Shown: positions 44,977 through 56,770 of the stretch, one piece after another | Layout: each line of letters starts with the position of its first letter | Numbering within the stretch: the first letter of the stretch is position 1 | Source of the DNA: Cryptomeria japonica | Taxonomy: Eukaryota > Streptophyta > Pinopsida > Cupressales > Cupressaceae | DNA length: 64,000 nt | Direction: 5' to 3' | NCBI RefSeq assembly: GCF_030272615.1 | Contig: NC_081409.1 | Span: forward strand, 526,492,975 to 526,556,974 | Notes under the pieces: generated by a model | Told to the model about the DNA's origin: nothing | Databases searched by the model: none | The model's input: the letters and a program-made list of their open reading frames with translations, nothing else | Made by a program: the position numbers and the translations under genes

Positions 44977-46790
44977 ACGAACACCTTTCATTTGGCTACA
45001 AGCGAGATGACAATGACACCTGAGGATTGCTACCGGATTCTTTAGATTCCTATAGTAGGTGCACTACTACCTTATGAGTAGACGGAGGAGGGTGGGACCA
45101 AGGCACTATGCTGGATATTCCAGGATGATACTATTTATGGGTACGAGATCCCATGGCAGGAGTTTTTGGATTTGGATTACGCTCCTCTACCATTAGTTCT
45201 AGCAGGTTTCATTGGTGGTTTTCTATGTCCCGACCATAGGTTGAAGGGACTGTCCGTTGGATGGGGATTAGAGTTGGAGGACATGGTGACGCAGGGTCAT
45301 CATTTTGCATGGGGATCAACTATGCTGGCCCATTTATATAGGGATCTACATGAGGTAGTTTACCTGGGTTACGATAGTTTATCAGCTGGTGTGACATTGC
45401 TTCAGGTATGGGCATGGGAGCATATCCCCGCAGTGAGGCCATTGGCAAATAGAGATAGGCATGTTGGATGTGCCTACGCATATGGGTACAGAGGGATAGT
45501 TGTCTAGCGCAAGCTGGGAAAACTAGAGCATTGGAGGAGAGTGCTGGATGATATTGATATGGTCATCTAGTGACCATATACAGGGTGTGAGGTATGGGCT
45601 GAGGATGGGATGGAGATGCCGCATGTCTTCATGTCCAGGTATCTAATAGGGTGGACGCCCTTTATTATAGAGAAATTTTTGCATAGTCGGGTGATGTGGC
45701 AGTATGGGCGACAATAGGGCATACCATAGGGAGCATGTCTATATGCTCGATGGAGACAGGATATCCCAAATTGGGGTCCTACGATTGACAGCACAGTGAT
45801 GGTAGAGGAGTTCTTTCAGTTAGCCAGCCAGATTTGGGATTATGCCTCTGAGATCGTGGATGCAGGGATGACTCACGAGTTTGCAGGACTCTTTACAGCA
45901 CAGGTAGTAGCCAGGATATCTATTCTAGCTGAGATGATTCCAGCATTCAATGATGAGGAGGAGGTGGATGAGGGGGGGGGATGGAGGAGGAGGGGATGGA
46001 GGAGATGATAGAGGAGGTGGGAGAGGTCAAAGAGTAGTTTGAGGGAGATTGGAGTTGAGGAGGAGAGGAGATAGGGATGGAGATGGTGGTGGGAGGGTGA
46101 TACGAGCAAAGAGAGTTGTGCGGCAGGTGGCAGTGGATAGAGGGAGAGGGGGTTTAGTGATCAGAGCTGGAGAGGAGGAGCAGGTTGAGGAGGTAATAGC
46201 AGCGGTTGGAGGGTTTGAGGACGTGCGGCAACCGACTCAGAGGAGGAGGTCAGATGTGTTACCTCCACCAGTGCCGAGGATAGGTAGAGGGACAGGGGGT
46301 ACCCCTTCACAAGTACCCCTGCAGATGTCGATTCCTACACATGCAGAGGACACACAGATTAGATCGCTGTAGTTGTTAGTGTAGCATTTGCAGACACGGA
46401 TGTTGGTGCAGCAGCGTCAGATTACATAGCTGACTACAGAGCAAGATACTGCTTTGGAGCGGTTGGGTCGAGCTGAGGCTCGAGCAGAGGTTTTGGAGAG
46501 AGTGGTGGTAGGTGGCCCAATGAGAGACACCTTGAGAGAGTTGTCTTTGAGAATCAAGGAGGCGGATTATTATAGGAGGCATTATGAGGAGGCGGTGCCA
46601 AGGGAGCGCCGAGTGCAGAGTTTCACATAGTTGAGATCTAGTCGATCCTGAGAGACTGGGTCATGGTCAAAGAGCAGAGGCGTGACAAGGCCTTCTAGAC
46701 ATGATCCACCTGGAGATCCAGGGGCTGGGACATCTGCTGAGAGACCGTCTCCTTCAGGAGATAGTCATACCTGAGAGACATCGTCTCTAT
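44977..46790 (+). pseudogene. Antisense PMD gene of TAT-B, part 2 (main body)
   Basis: It continues part 1 in phase. Visible blocks are TFHLATSEMTMTPEDCYRIL, a central AGFIGGFLCPDH, MLAHLYRDLHEVVYLGYDSL with LLQVWAWEHIP (the most typical PMD block), FMSRYLIGWTPF and LHSRVMWQYGRQ. A Glu/Gly/Arg-rich, low-complexity C-terminal half follows, with a helical segment near 46.4-46.6 kb. Stops at Gln- or Arg-type positions (45505 and around 45570, 45715 and 46006, among others) break it. PMD proteins occur in host genes, in DNA transposons and as extra ORFs in Tat elements; the role in the retroelement is unknown. Confidence 0.78.
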
Positions 46791-48096
46791 TGCATTTTGA
46801 TCATTTTATTGTATGACATATTTTGTATATTGACCATTTGAGATATATAGATGACACCATTTTCTTTGATCCTCATGTGATGTGTTATGGATTATGCGTT
46901 CTATATGCTTTGGTTTATTCTATGATGATGTAATACTTAGATAGATGCATCTGATGTGATGGATATGATATGATAATGCATGATGTTGTGAGATGTTTCT
47001 TGAAAATGAGATGTATGATATGATATGTTGCGAGATGTATTTTAAAAATGAGATGTATGATATGATATGATATGCTGTGAGATGTATCTTAAAAATGAGA
47101 TGTATGCTATGATATGCAACTAATTGTAAAATGAGCATCCTCATTTTGTAGTTGTCATCCCTGTATAGCCCCATTTTGTTTTCTTTCGATATATGTATCA
47201 TCATTGAGCATTGATTTATTTTGGGATATGTTAAAAATTTATACAAGCATAATGGTATAATTGAACCATAATGACTTGTGAAAAATTTACATGGTTTTTT
47301 ATTTTGCAAGATAGCACAAGCGTCAAGGTATAATTGAACCAGAACGACCCAAGTGCGGATTGCGTATAAACAGACAAGATTAAACCATTTGTATGCGTAA
47401 AGTGGATTCATGTCTTCAGTGATATGTTGTGAATCACGTCTCAAGACATGTATTTACACAGTACAAATGATCACCTCACAGACAGAAAACTAAAAAAATA
47501 TTGGAGTCTCCTGATGTTCTCTAGCTTTGAAGCATTGTGGAGAAAATTTCAGAAGATCCAATAATTCAAAAATTTCACGTGAAAAATAGTCAAAACTTTA
47601 TGCAAGATGCTTTATTTGATACTTTAGAAAATAATCCATCAGTTCTTTGTGAATTTTACTCTGCAATCAATGGTTTGCTTTGTGATTTGTATGAGTTTTG
47701 TTTGCTAGATGTGATGTTCTGAGTTTGCTTCTAGTTTTTTATGGCTTGAACGTGTTGCAAGTTTTGATGAATATTGCCCCTAGCTAAGGGTGCCTCTTGA
47801 TGTGGATATGTACAATTATTACCAAGCCATGGTAAGATGCGATGAAGGAATATGCAGATAAACCAGGATAGTGACTATGCTAAGTATGTCCTGAATGGAT
47901 ATGATGATAAAAATGTCGGGTGACGATCGATAGTGTTTTAAGGATATGGATAGAATGGTATGGATATAGATAGAGGAGTTGTTCTCTCACAATAGTGCCT
48001 ATTTCCAGGTTTTCACCAGTTGCTTTTATTGTACATTTTTATTTGCTTTTTCTTGATTTTTTGATTGTTTTTATTTTTTCTGTGCATTTAGACTGC
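46791..48096 (-). other. TAT-B 3' region, pol-proximal part
   Basis: Non-coding as far as I can see. About 46985-47115 holds three or four copies of a unit of about 40-50 bp containing GAGATGTATCTTAAAAATGAG. The stretch 47.1-48.09 kb aligns with TAT-A 22.88-23.96 kb, so it is an old shared part of the element. T-rich 48010-48085 directly follows pol. Confidence 0.65.
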
Positions 48097-49275
48097 TCAA
48101 GTGTAGTATTTCTTCAAATGGATGTTGTTGGTGGGTTCGTCAAGCACATCACCTTCTGAGGTAGTTAGTTGATAGACGCCTGATCCATAGGCTGATATGA
48201 TGACATAGGGACCCAACCATTTAGGTTCAAACTTCCCTTTCTTTTCCCGATCCTGTTGATTTCTAGGATTTTCTTTGAGTACTAGATCACCTATTTTGAA
48301 GTTTCTAGGGATAACTTTGTGGTTGTAGCTTCGGCACATGCGTTGTTGATATGCTTTGAGATGAGTGTAAGCATGTTGGCATCTTTCATCTAATAGTTCA
48401 AGTTCTTGTAGTCGGTTAACTCAATACTCTTCATCTGGGATTAAGCCTTTTAGAGAGACTCTGAGAGATGGAATTTCTACCTCCAGGGGTAAAATAGCTT
48501 CTGATCCATATACCAATGAGTATGGTGTTGCTCCTGTAGGTGTGTGGATGCTAGTTTTGTATGCCCAAAGTGCTGGATTGAGTTGTACATGCCAATCTTT
48601 GCCTACATCATTCACTATTTTCTTTAGGATTTTCAATATTGTCTTGTTTGATGCTTCTGCTTGACCATTCCCCTGTGGGTAGTATGGTGTAGAGAAATGA
48701 TGTTGTATTTTGAATTTTTCACTTAGTTCTCAGACATCTTGGTTTTTGAAAGGTCATCCATTATCTATGATGATGGAACTTGGAATACCATATCTGCAGA
48801 TCAGATAATTAAGGATAAAAGAGTCAATTTGTTTCCCAGTCACTGTGGTCATGGGGACTGCTTCTATCCACTTGGTAAAGTATTCTGTTGTAGTTATAAT
48901 GAACTTGTGTCCATTTGAAGATGAGGGATGAATTTTGCCGACCAAGTCTAGTCCCCACTAAAAAAAGGGCCAGGATGTCGCGAATGGTTGCAGTTCCTAT
49001 GCTGGTGCATGTATCAGATTGCCATGGATCTGGCATTTAGGACACTTCTTTGCAAAGTGATAAGAGTCTTTTTCCATTGTCGGCCAGTAATATCCCATTC
49101 TCAAAAGCTTTTTAGCAAGAGTAGTACCACTTGAATGTGTGCCACAGATACCTTTGTGAAGCTCGTGTAAAGCAGAGTCAGATTCATTATGATCAAGGCA
49201 ACGAAGAAGAGTACCATCTACACCTCGACGGTATAAAGTATCAGCAGTGAGGGTATAACAGGCGGCTTGTCAGAT
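48097..49275 (-). pseudogene. TAT-B integrase, broken
   Basis: Minus strand. Zinc part HELHKGICGTHSSG...CPKCQ (H2C2, about 49.16-49.03 kb). Core: GLDLVGKIHPSSSNGHKF, TEYFTKWIEAVPMTT, YGIPSSIIIDNG and GQAEASNKTILK, showing D, D and E. The C-terminal part has FKIGDLVLKE and KWLGPYVI and ends HLKKYYT at 48097. It stays in the pol frame. Stops are TGA where Arg is expected (EEY-stop-VNRLQELE; IDNG-stop-PF) and TAG where Gln is expected. Confidence 0.92.
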
Positions 49276-49870
49276 AAAGTTACGTTTTTGGTTTTGGGAT
49301 AGGTCAATGGGTAAGATATTGTTCTTAAGGTAGTCGTATATTGGTCCATATAATGGAGAATCTGATCTGGTCAAGGCATAGATAACATGGGATTCAAAGT
49401 GGTCATAGGTTGGGGAGAACAGTTGCTCTACCAGAAACTTATAACGACTCTGTTGCTCTAGAATTTGTAGTAATGAAGCGATAGTAGCCATTGCATCGGC
49501 TTCTTTGTTGTCCAACCTTGGTATTTGTGTGAAGTTGATGTGTACAAAGTACTATTTGAAGTCATCCACCATTCTTTTGTAGGGTAACAACTTGTCATCT
49601 TTCGTCTGATAGTCATCATTGATTTGATTGATAACTAGTTGTGAATCTCTGTAGACCTTTAGTTCTGTAATTTTCCATTCTACAGCTATCTTGATTCCTA
49701 TGACCAGTGCTTCATACTCAGCAACGTTATTTGTGCATGGAAACATGAGTCGATATGATCTTGGTATAGTGTGTCCTTTAGGAGTGATGAATAGAATGCC
49801 AGCACCTTAACCATGTTGTGTGTAGGATCCGTCAAAGTATAGGGTCCATTGTTTGGTAGAAATAGCAAGG
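49276..49870 (-). pseudogene. TAT-B second RNase H (aRNH), broken
   Basis: QWTLYFDGSYTQHG, then NNVAEYEALVIGIKIAVEW, RDSQLVINQIN and EADAMATIASL carry the D-E-D-D pattern of an archaeal-type RNase H. This extra domain between RNase H and integrase is a mark of Tat elements. One stop (TAA) near 49807 and one TAG at 49552. N2 interrupts the same domain in TAT-A. Confidence 0.9.
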
Positions 49871-50480
49871 ATGTCCGTGTCCGAAAATTGGACCTCCATA
49901 GTTTGTTTTCCTGGTAGTGGTGCTTCAGCCAGCTGATCTACAATTACTTGTCCTTTGATAGCTCTTAGTTTTGTGTAGTGGATATCAAATTCACTGAGAA
50001 TCATGACCCATTTAGCTAATCTGCATGTAAGAGCTGCCTTGCTGAGTAGATATTTGAGAGGATCAATTTTTGCAACTAGCTTAATTGTGTGCGCTAGCAT
50101 GTAATGTCGGAATTTTTGAGAGGCAAATACTACTCTTAGACAAGCCTTCTCAATGAATGTATAGTTTAACTCATATCCATTCAAAGTCCCGTTGATGTAG
50201 TATATAGCTCGTTCCTTGACTTGTTGATCTTCTTGTGCTAACAATGCCCCCAGTGATATATCTATTATGGAAATGTAGAGAATGAGTGGCTTCCCTACTA
50301 TCGGTGGCACTAGAACTGGTGGGTTCATCAGATACTATTTGATTTGATAGAAAGATTCCGCACATTTGGCTTCCCATCTGAATGGTACATTTTTATGTAG
50401 CAAATGGTTAAATGGGAGACTTTTATCTACTAGTTGAGTGATGAATCACCTGATTGATTGGAGTCATCCTTGTAGCGACC
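49871..50480 (-). pseudogene. TAT-B RT connection and first RNase H, broken
   Basis: LPFNHLLHKNVPFRWEAKC leads into KPLILYISIIDISLGALLAQ, YYINGTLNGYELNYTFIEKA, FRHYMLAHTIKLV and SEFDIHYTKLRAIKGQVIVD. As usual in Tat, this first RNase H has lost most of its acidic catalytic residues, which fits takeover of the activity by the second domain. Several stops near 50.48-50.33 kb. Confidence 0.87.
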
Positions 50481-51400
50481 TGAGCTAGCTAATATTCTTT
50501 GGTGGTGGCATCTCCATAATGGCTTGTACCTTTGCTGGATCCACTTCAATACCTTTAGCTGAAACTATGTAACCGAGTAATTTTCCTAATGTAACCTCAA
50601 AGACACACTTCTTAGGGTTGAGTCTGACTTGAAATTTCTCTAATCGATCAAAAATCTTTGCTAAGATGCTTAGGTGTTCTGCTCTGGTGAAGGATTTAGC
50701 TAGTAAATCATCCATGTAGTCTTCCATGAAGGTATGCATCATGTCATGAAAGATTGTTGTCATTGCTTGTTGATAAGTTGCACCTATATTCTTTAGGCCA
50801 AAAGGCATAACATTCCAACAGTACGTTCCCCAAGGACAGGTAAATGTTGTTCTATCTTGATCTTCGGGGGCTATCTTGATTTGATTATAGCCTGAAAAAC
50901 TGTCCATTAGTGATAACATTGCATGGCCTGTTGTGAGGTCTACAATTATGTTGATACTAGGCAAAGGAAAGTCATCCTTTGGATAGGCTTTGTTGACATC
51001 TCTGAAATTAGTGCATATTTTGATACTACCATCTAGTTTTGATACTGGAATGATGTTGGAAATCCATTCTGCATAGTCGATAGGTTGAATGAATCCAACA
51101 TCTAATAGTTTCTTTAGTTCATCTTTAACCATGAGTGCCACATGGGGATTCATCTTTCATAGTTTTTGCTTAACTGGCTTAGCTCCTGGAGTAATGGACA
51201 AGTGATGCATGATTAATTGTGGATCAATCCCGGGCATATCTATGTATGACCAAGCAAAGTTAATTTGCTTTTCTTTAATAAAAATGATAAATGTTGATCT
51301 TTCTTCCTCTATCAGAGATTTTGCCAAGTGTATGTTTTTGGCTACTTCTATAGTACCAATGTTGATTGATTGAGTAGGCTCAATCAATATAGGTGATCAC
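50481..51400 (-). pseudogene. TAT-B reverse transcriptase (RVT_1), broken
   Basis: LIMHHLSITPGAKPVKQKL, LLDVGFIQPIDYAEWISNII, NFRDVNKAYPKDDFPLP, SGYNQIKIAPEDQDRTTFTC, MPFGLKNIGATYQQAM and the catalytic box DYMDDLLAKS are all present. A 222-codon stretch (51153-50485) is free of stops. TGA at about 51154 stands where TAT-A has Arg (KLRKMNP). Confidence 0.93.
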
Positions 51401-52330
51401 TCATGATAATTCTCTAGAAGAGTGTCAAGTCTCCCATCTTTGGGTGCCTTAAAAAGGTTTTCACCCTCAGATGCGTCCTTTATTTTTACTTTTTTGTGAT
51501 CCATAGCTACCATTGACTGGTTTTCAGCAATAGATCTGTTATTTGATTCAATTTTGCAACTGAGAGACTTGGCACTCTCAGGATTGTAGACGTCGTTACT
51601 TTGTTTACTGGTAGAGTTTGTTTCTAGGTTAACGGTACACAAGTAATGGATAATGGATTCATCATTTGGGAAAATTGGTATATCACATATTTCAGGTTCA
51701 TCCCAGTCTATGAGGTCTGAAAAGACAAGTGGTAAGGAATCGTTTGGCAGATCCAGTTCTGTTGCTGTAAGTGTCAGGATAGAGGTTTCATCATGATTGG
51801 TTTGGGTGTTAAAGAAGTCAAGGATTCCGTCGAGGTCTTCAATGGTATCATCTTTTGTATAGACTTGTTCATAATAACGTTGCTCATTTTCCTTGGCGTC
51901 ATAGATATTTTGTGGTCCAAATTCAAGTAGTCTAATTTTTGTGCTATGTTCTTCTTGATAAATGGGTGTATGACTGCTATTTTCAACAACATCTTCAATA
52001 ATATTAGAACAGCTACCCCATTCATATTCATTGGAATCAGTCTCAGAGGTATCATCCCAAATTCTATTAGTGTTGTGAACTGGTATGTTATATGGTGAGA
52101 ATAGGTCTTTGATGATTGATACAAGTTTGATAGTTTTATCTGATTCTGTGTCAGATCCTGCTTCTACCTTTTGTATTTGTTCATATATTGTCCCTCCTTG
52201 GGGAGGAATGTTGTTATCAAGAAATGATGCTGCTTTGTTGGATATTGGTTCTTGAATATGATTGACTTCTATAGATGTTGTCTTCTTGTGAATGATGGGC
52301 TCCCCTTGATATTGCTTCCTTTCTTAATGT
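51401..52330 (-). pseudogene. TAT-B linker between protease and RT
   Basis: Acidic, Ser/Asn-rich stretch in the pol frame; parts such as LVSIIKDLFSPYN, ETDSNEYEWGS and DHKKVKIKDASEG are conserved in TAT-A. No known domain. Confidence 0.75.
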
Positions 52331-53345
52331 TCACGTTCCTTACGGATTGTCTCTGATGACTCAAATAGTGCTTCTTGCCAGGATTCTTCTTTGTACTTCT
52401 TCTTTTCTTTCCACTGAGGTTTTTGATATTTGCATGGTACCTTCTTTGGTAGTAGAGTGAGCTCAAAGCTCAATCCCTTTTTGTCTTTACTGAATTGTGA
52501 AGGAGGATCCAATGGTTTTGTGATGCCTTCCTAATGTTTACCAATAGGTCCTTTGCCATTATATCCCATTTTTTGCATGATTAAGTAGCCTTTTCCATAC
52601 ATGTGTGTTGGTATAACCACTTCCATAGTAGCTACTCTGTTATTTTCTTCTTCATCCTTGTATAACCAACTGAGGATATCCTTTTCCTCAGATTCATGTG
52701 CTAAAGTGTCGAGTTGAATGAATGTACCATCGAACTTGGTGATGGGCTGAGTTGCTTGATGTGTTGATGTTGTAGGTAATCCATGAGATCTAGGTGATGT
52801 GGGTAAGTTAGCCAAGCACATGGGTTCTAAAGAGTATTCCCCCATGCCTTGTTCTTTGATTTTCATTTTCTGCTTGAAATCTCTAGGTAATGATTTAGAC
52901 TTCTCTTGTTGAAGATCTGGTGCTGAGGAATTCCGTTTCTCTCTATTATGTGAAACCAAACTATCCTGGGCTGCCCCCATTGCATTACAATGTTGAAATG
53001 GATTGTGATCAGCAGATATAGAAACCTCCTGCCCATTATAGGGGAATTTGACACACTAGTGATACGTAGAAGGCACTGCTTGCATTTCATGTATCCAAGG
53101 TTGACCTAATAAGATATTGTATGTGAGGTCTATGTCTAAGATCTAGCACATAGTATCTCTTTGTATCAGTAACACCACTATTCCTTTAGAGGATCTTTCC
53201 TCATCATCATATGCCTTTATAGTAATCTTTTTGCATGGATCAATAGACTCCTCCGAGAAGCCTAATGCATGGATAAGTTTTAAGGTACATATATTAAGTA
53301 CAGCTCCTCCATCTATTAATACTCATTTTACTCGGTGTTTATAGA
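52331..53345 (-). pseudogene. TAT-B protease with C-terminal G-patch-like segment, broken
   Basis: The aspartic protease starts VLIDGGAVLNICTL near 53318 (DGG in place of D-S/T-G, common in this lineage) and continues to ILDIDLTYNILLGQPWIHEM. About 190 residues later, GKGYLIMQKMGYNGKGPIGK (about 52600-52535) is a G-patch-like Gly-rich RNA-binding motif, as found C-terminal to proteases of some retroelements. Stops at MC-stop-ILDID, YH-stop-CVKF and GKH-stop-EGI all correspond to Gln in TAT-A. Confidence 0.85.
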
Positions 53346-53404
53346 CTATGACTTCAATATGGAGAGGAGTATTATGCGGATGGCTCAATGAGATATTATC
53401 GTGC

Positions 53405-55537
53405 TCAGAAAAAAGTGAGATTATGAGGCCCTATCATATGAGCGACCATGGCTTGGAATTTGTCAGCATCCAGATCTTGAGGTACATTCGTTTCTAATAG
53501 CGCTTGTTCTAATATGTCTTTGTGTTTTGGAAAAATTTTCAGCAACTCCAGTATAGATATTTGAGTAGGAGTTTTGCGCAGTTGGCTGACTAGATCATAT
53601 TGAATTTTGGATACGGTGTTCATTGTTGACATATGTCCCTTCAAGACATATTTTTGAGCTCAGGTTGTTACATTGACTGATTCATGATCAAGCTTATCTC
53701 AGATTGTGATGACGTTTACTTGATTGTCTACAGCTGATATATGATTGATTGTGTTATTGTAGATGTGATTGATACGAGCCCCACGTGTATCATTTGAGGT
53801 TGAAACTCCATCTTTGTTGTAGTTTGGAAGAGGATTTTTAAAGGCTCCATGGTCACCATTTTTCTTGAGACCATCCACCATTAAATCACCTCTATCAATC
53901 ATGTCCTGAACAATGTTTTTCAGTCTCACGCAATCACTTGTTTGATGACCTTTGTTGCGATGAAAATCACAAAAGTGTGAGTCATTCCACAAAGGTGGTT
54001 TGAGTTGTGGTTCAAAGTTGCTGATTGCTGGTAAAGAGACAATTTTGTTTGCCAGGAGTTCTCTGAATGCTGACTCCAGTGATTGTCCCAGTGGTGTGTA
54101 GACACGTTTTTGAAAATTGTTGGTGTTACCTCGTGAATTGTTATTAGGTCCTCGATTTGCATGATTGTTTTTAGCATTGTTGGTGTTGTTGGTGTTGGGT
54201 TGACCTTGATTGGTATTTGGTGTGCAAGTGTTAGTGTCTGGGTTAGCACCTTTGGGATTCTTTGTAGCTTGAGGATTTCCTAATAATGTGAGCATGGGTT
54301 GCTTGGATTTTGGATCATGTGATTCGTTGCCTCCTTCGTTTCCATTGCTTTTGTTTCTGGTCCAGAATCTAGATTTGTCTAAGTTGTTGTTGTTCTGATT
54401 GTTGTAGTTTGATGAACTTGTTCCTTCTTTAAAGAATTTTAGTGTTCCCTTCTTGACACATGCTTCTTCTACTTGTATGCCATTCTCAATCAATTTTGTG
54501 AAAGATGGTATGCATTGGAGTTTGAGCCTATAACGCATCTCACCATTCAAGTTGTCGATGAAGATTTCCATTTTCTCTTTTTCAGGGATATCTCAAGGAT
54601 ATCGTGAAACGATACGCTGCCAATGTTGAAGGAATACCATGAATGTTTCATTGTTTTTCTATTTGGTGCTACAGGCATCTAGCATGGTGATAGCATGTTG
54701 AATGTTATAGGAATATTGAGTTATGAATTTGTTGACCAGTTCATCAAATGATCTGATAGGAGGTGTGATTTTGGATAACCATTCCATTGTTTGTCCTCCC
54801 AAGCTTCTTGGGAATAACCTCATCAAATAGGTGTCATCGTGAGAAATTTTGAGACTCATGGTGTAGAATTCTCGAACATGATCATGGGGATCGCTTTTCC
54901 CATCGTACTTATCAAATTTGAGAATGTTTGAGTTTGGAGGAAAAGGTACCATGTTCAATCTTCTATCAAATGGATCAGGACAAATTGCATTTAATGAATA
55001 TCGTACTGTTGTCCCTTGTTGCATGTCTTGCATTTGTCTTTGTAACATTTGCATTTGTTGACTAAGAGCAATCAAAGGCACATTATTTTGTCGAGGGTAT
55101 GGTTGAAATGGTGTATGGAATAGCATGTTTTGCTTGGGGATGTGTTGCTCAGGGATGTTTTGTCCTGGTGTATTTTGTTTCGGTATGTTTTGTTTAGGAA
55201 TATCTTTCTCAGGGTCACGTGCTTCTCCTTCTTGTTGTTGTTCTTAATATTCATAATGTTGAGATTTTGTTCTAAACATGTCTTTGTCAAAGTCTTCAGG
55301 AAGTTTAACCCCTTTGCTTGTAAGCATGAGTAGGTATTTTTCCTTGTCATTTTCCATGAGTCTTTCCACAATTTTTTGAAATGAAGCACTTTCTTGATAT
55401 TCTTGAAGAAGTTCCTTAGAAATTTCAATGTCCTCTAGATTCGGATGCTCGAAAGGATTTGATAATCTCCGATTCATGCTGGATTCTGATTGCATTTTGC
55501 TTTGTTTGTTTTGTTGAGAGCGAGTAACAACAGGCAT
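53405..55537 (-). pseudogene. gag: TAT-B gag, broken
   Basis: Starts MPVVTRSQQNKQ at 55537. The Retrotrans_gag region covers KFDKYDGKSDPHDHVREFY, LMRLFPRSLGGQTMEWLSK and FITQYSYNIQHAITML (55.0-54.65 kb). An Asn/Gln-rich stretch follows, then a knuckle CDFHRNKGHQTSDC (CX2HX4HX4C, the form typical of Tat Gag) at about 53.97-53.93 kb. TAT-A shows Gln and Arg (CGA) where TAT-B has TAG (about 54659) and TGA (about 54593). A one-base slip in a T run near 53.41 kb shifts gag out of the protease frame; in TAT-A the two are in one frame. Confidence 0.92.
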
Positions 55538-56384
55538 CTAGTAGAAGCTTTCTGTGATAAAGGGGATAAAATCCTCTTCGATGTGTTGCTCAGGGGTTGG
55601 TGGCTCAAATCAAGGTATGTTGTAAGTGATGCACTCGTCGGGAAAGAATGCAAGATTGATCTTTCCTCCACGATTGATTTGTTGACTGAATGCAGATTTT
55701 TGGCAGAATGCTCTAGTCTTCAAAGGTTCTTTGTCAAATTCATTGGATTTGTTCTGAATATAGAGTCGTACATGATGAAGAAATGTTCGATGAGATTTGA
55801 AGAGTTGGTGATTGATGTATAAAAAATTATTTCTTTTGGCAAATTTCGAAGGACTTGGTTGTTGTTTCTTTAACTTAGTGTTACAATAAATATTCTTTTT
55901 TCTCAGAATATGAGGATTAGTCATGCGCAAGCGATCAATAGTTCCTTTTGAGTTGGTTTGGATTCAGTTTATCTTGTTTTGGAAACTCAAGTTTTACTTT
56001 ATCCAAGTGAAGGTTTAGATGCCCCCTCACAACAAAGTGCGTCAAATGATATGGAAAAAGTCTCCCAATATGGAAACTTGATTTGACAACTTGGAGTTTT
56101 AAAACAAGTGTGTTTGGGATAAAATCCGTGTGATAAAAAAGGACCTATTTGCTACGTGTGATGATGTCTCCTGATTTTGATAGGATAGATATGTTTATCA
56201 TGTGACCAGTTTTATATGTTTGGACAACTTTTGTTTGATACAAAATTTGTTTTAACAAATAGCTTTCTAGGTTTCTTTTTGATATTTTGATCTGATGAAG
56301 TTTAAGTTGATGAAAAGAGGTTGTCAAAAATGTTTTCAAAATTTTCTAAATTTACCTTTGTTTTGCCCCCTATTTTTTTGGTCT

Positions 56385-56770
56385 TGACCACGTGCTAAAG
56401 CAGAGACCCCATGCACTACAAAAGTTTCTCAAAGTGCTAAGGGAAAGACCCCACGCGCTACGCTGCCCCGGTCTATGCGCTAACTATTTCTGATAATAAA
56501 TTTTGTTTCAGATCTGATTTCAAAATATCATGCGCTAATATGAGCTACCGATGCGCTACTGTTTTATATGCCACGCACTAAATCTTAATTTTGATGCGCT
56601 AAGCTGATGCTTCCACACGCTACACTATTTTCAAAACCCGCTAACTATAACTGCTTGTTTTTAAATTTTGGTGAAGTGCTACTGTGAATACTTTACGTGC
56701 TAATGATAAGATGTGATGTGCTAAGTTATGGTTGATACGCACTAAGATGTTGCTCTTACGCGCTAAACTG
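56385..56770 (-). repeat. Cluster of a degenerate TGCGCTA motif, inner
   Basis: About 15 copies of ATGCGCTA / ACGYGCTA-type words within 385 bases (plus reading), irregularly spaced, so not a simple tandem repeat. Confidence 0.7.

Noticed and set aside
47537-47722. A 61-codon plus-strand frame that looks protein-like
   Set aside because: It lies in the conserved Tat 3' region, but the matching TAT-A segment (23.3-23.5 kb) does not keep the frame.
53926-54249. A 107-codon minus-strand frame overlapping TAT-B gag
   Set aside because: It is an alternative frame of the Asn/Thr/Pro-rich part of gag and has no support of its own.
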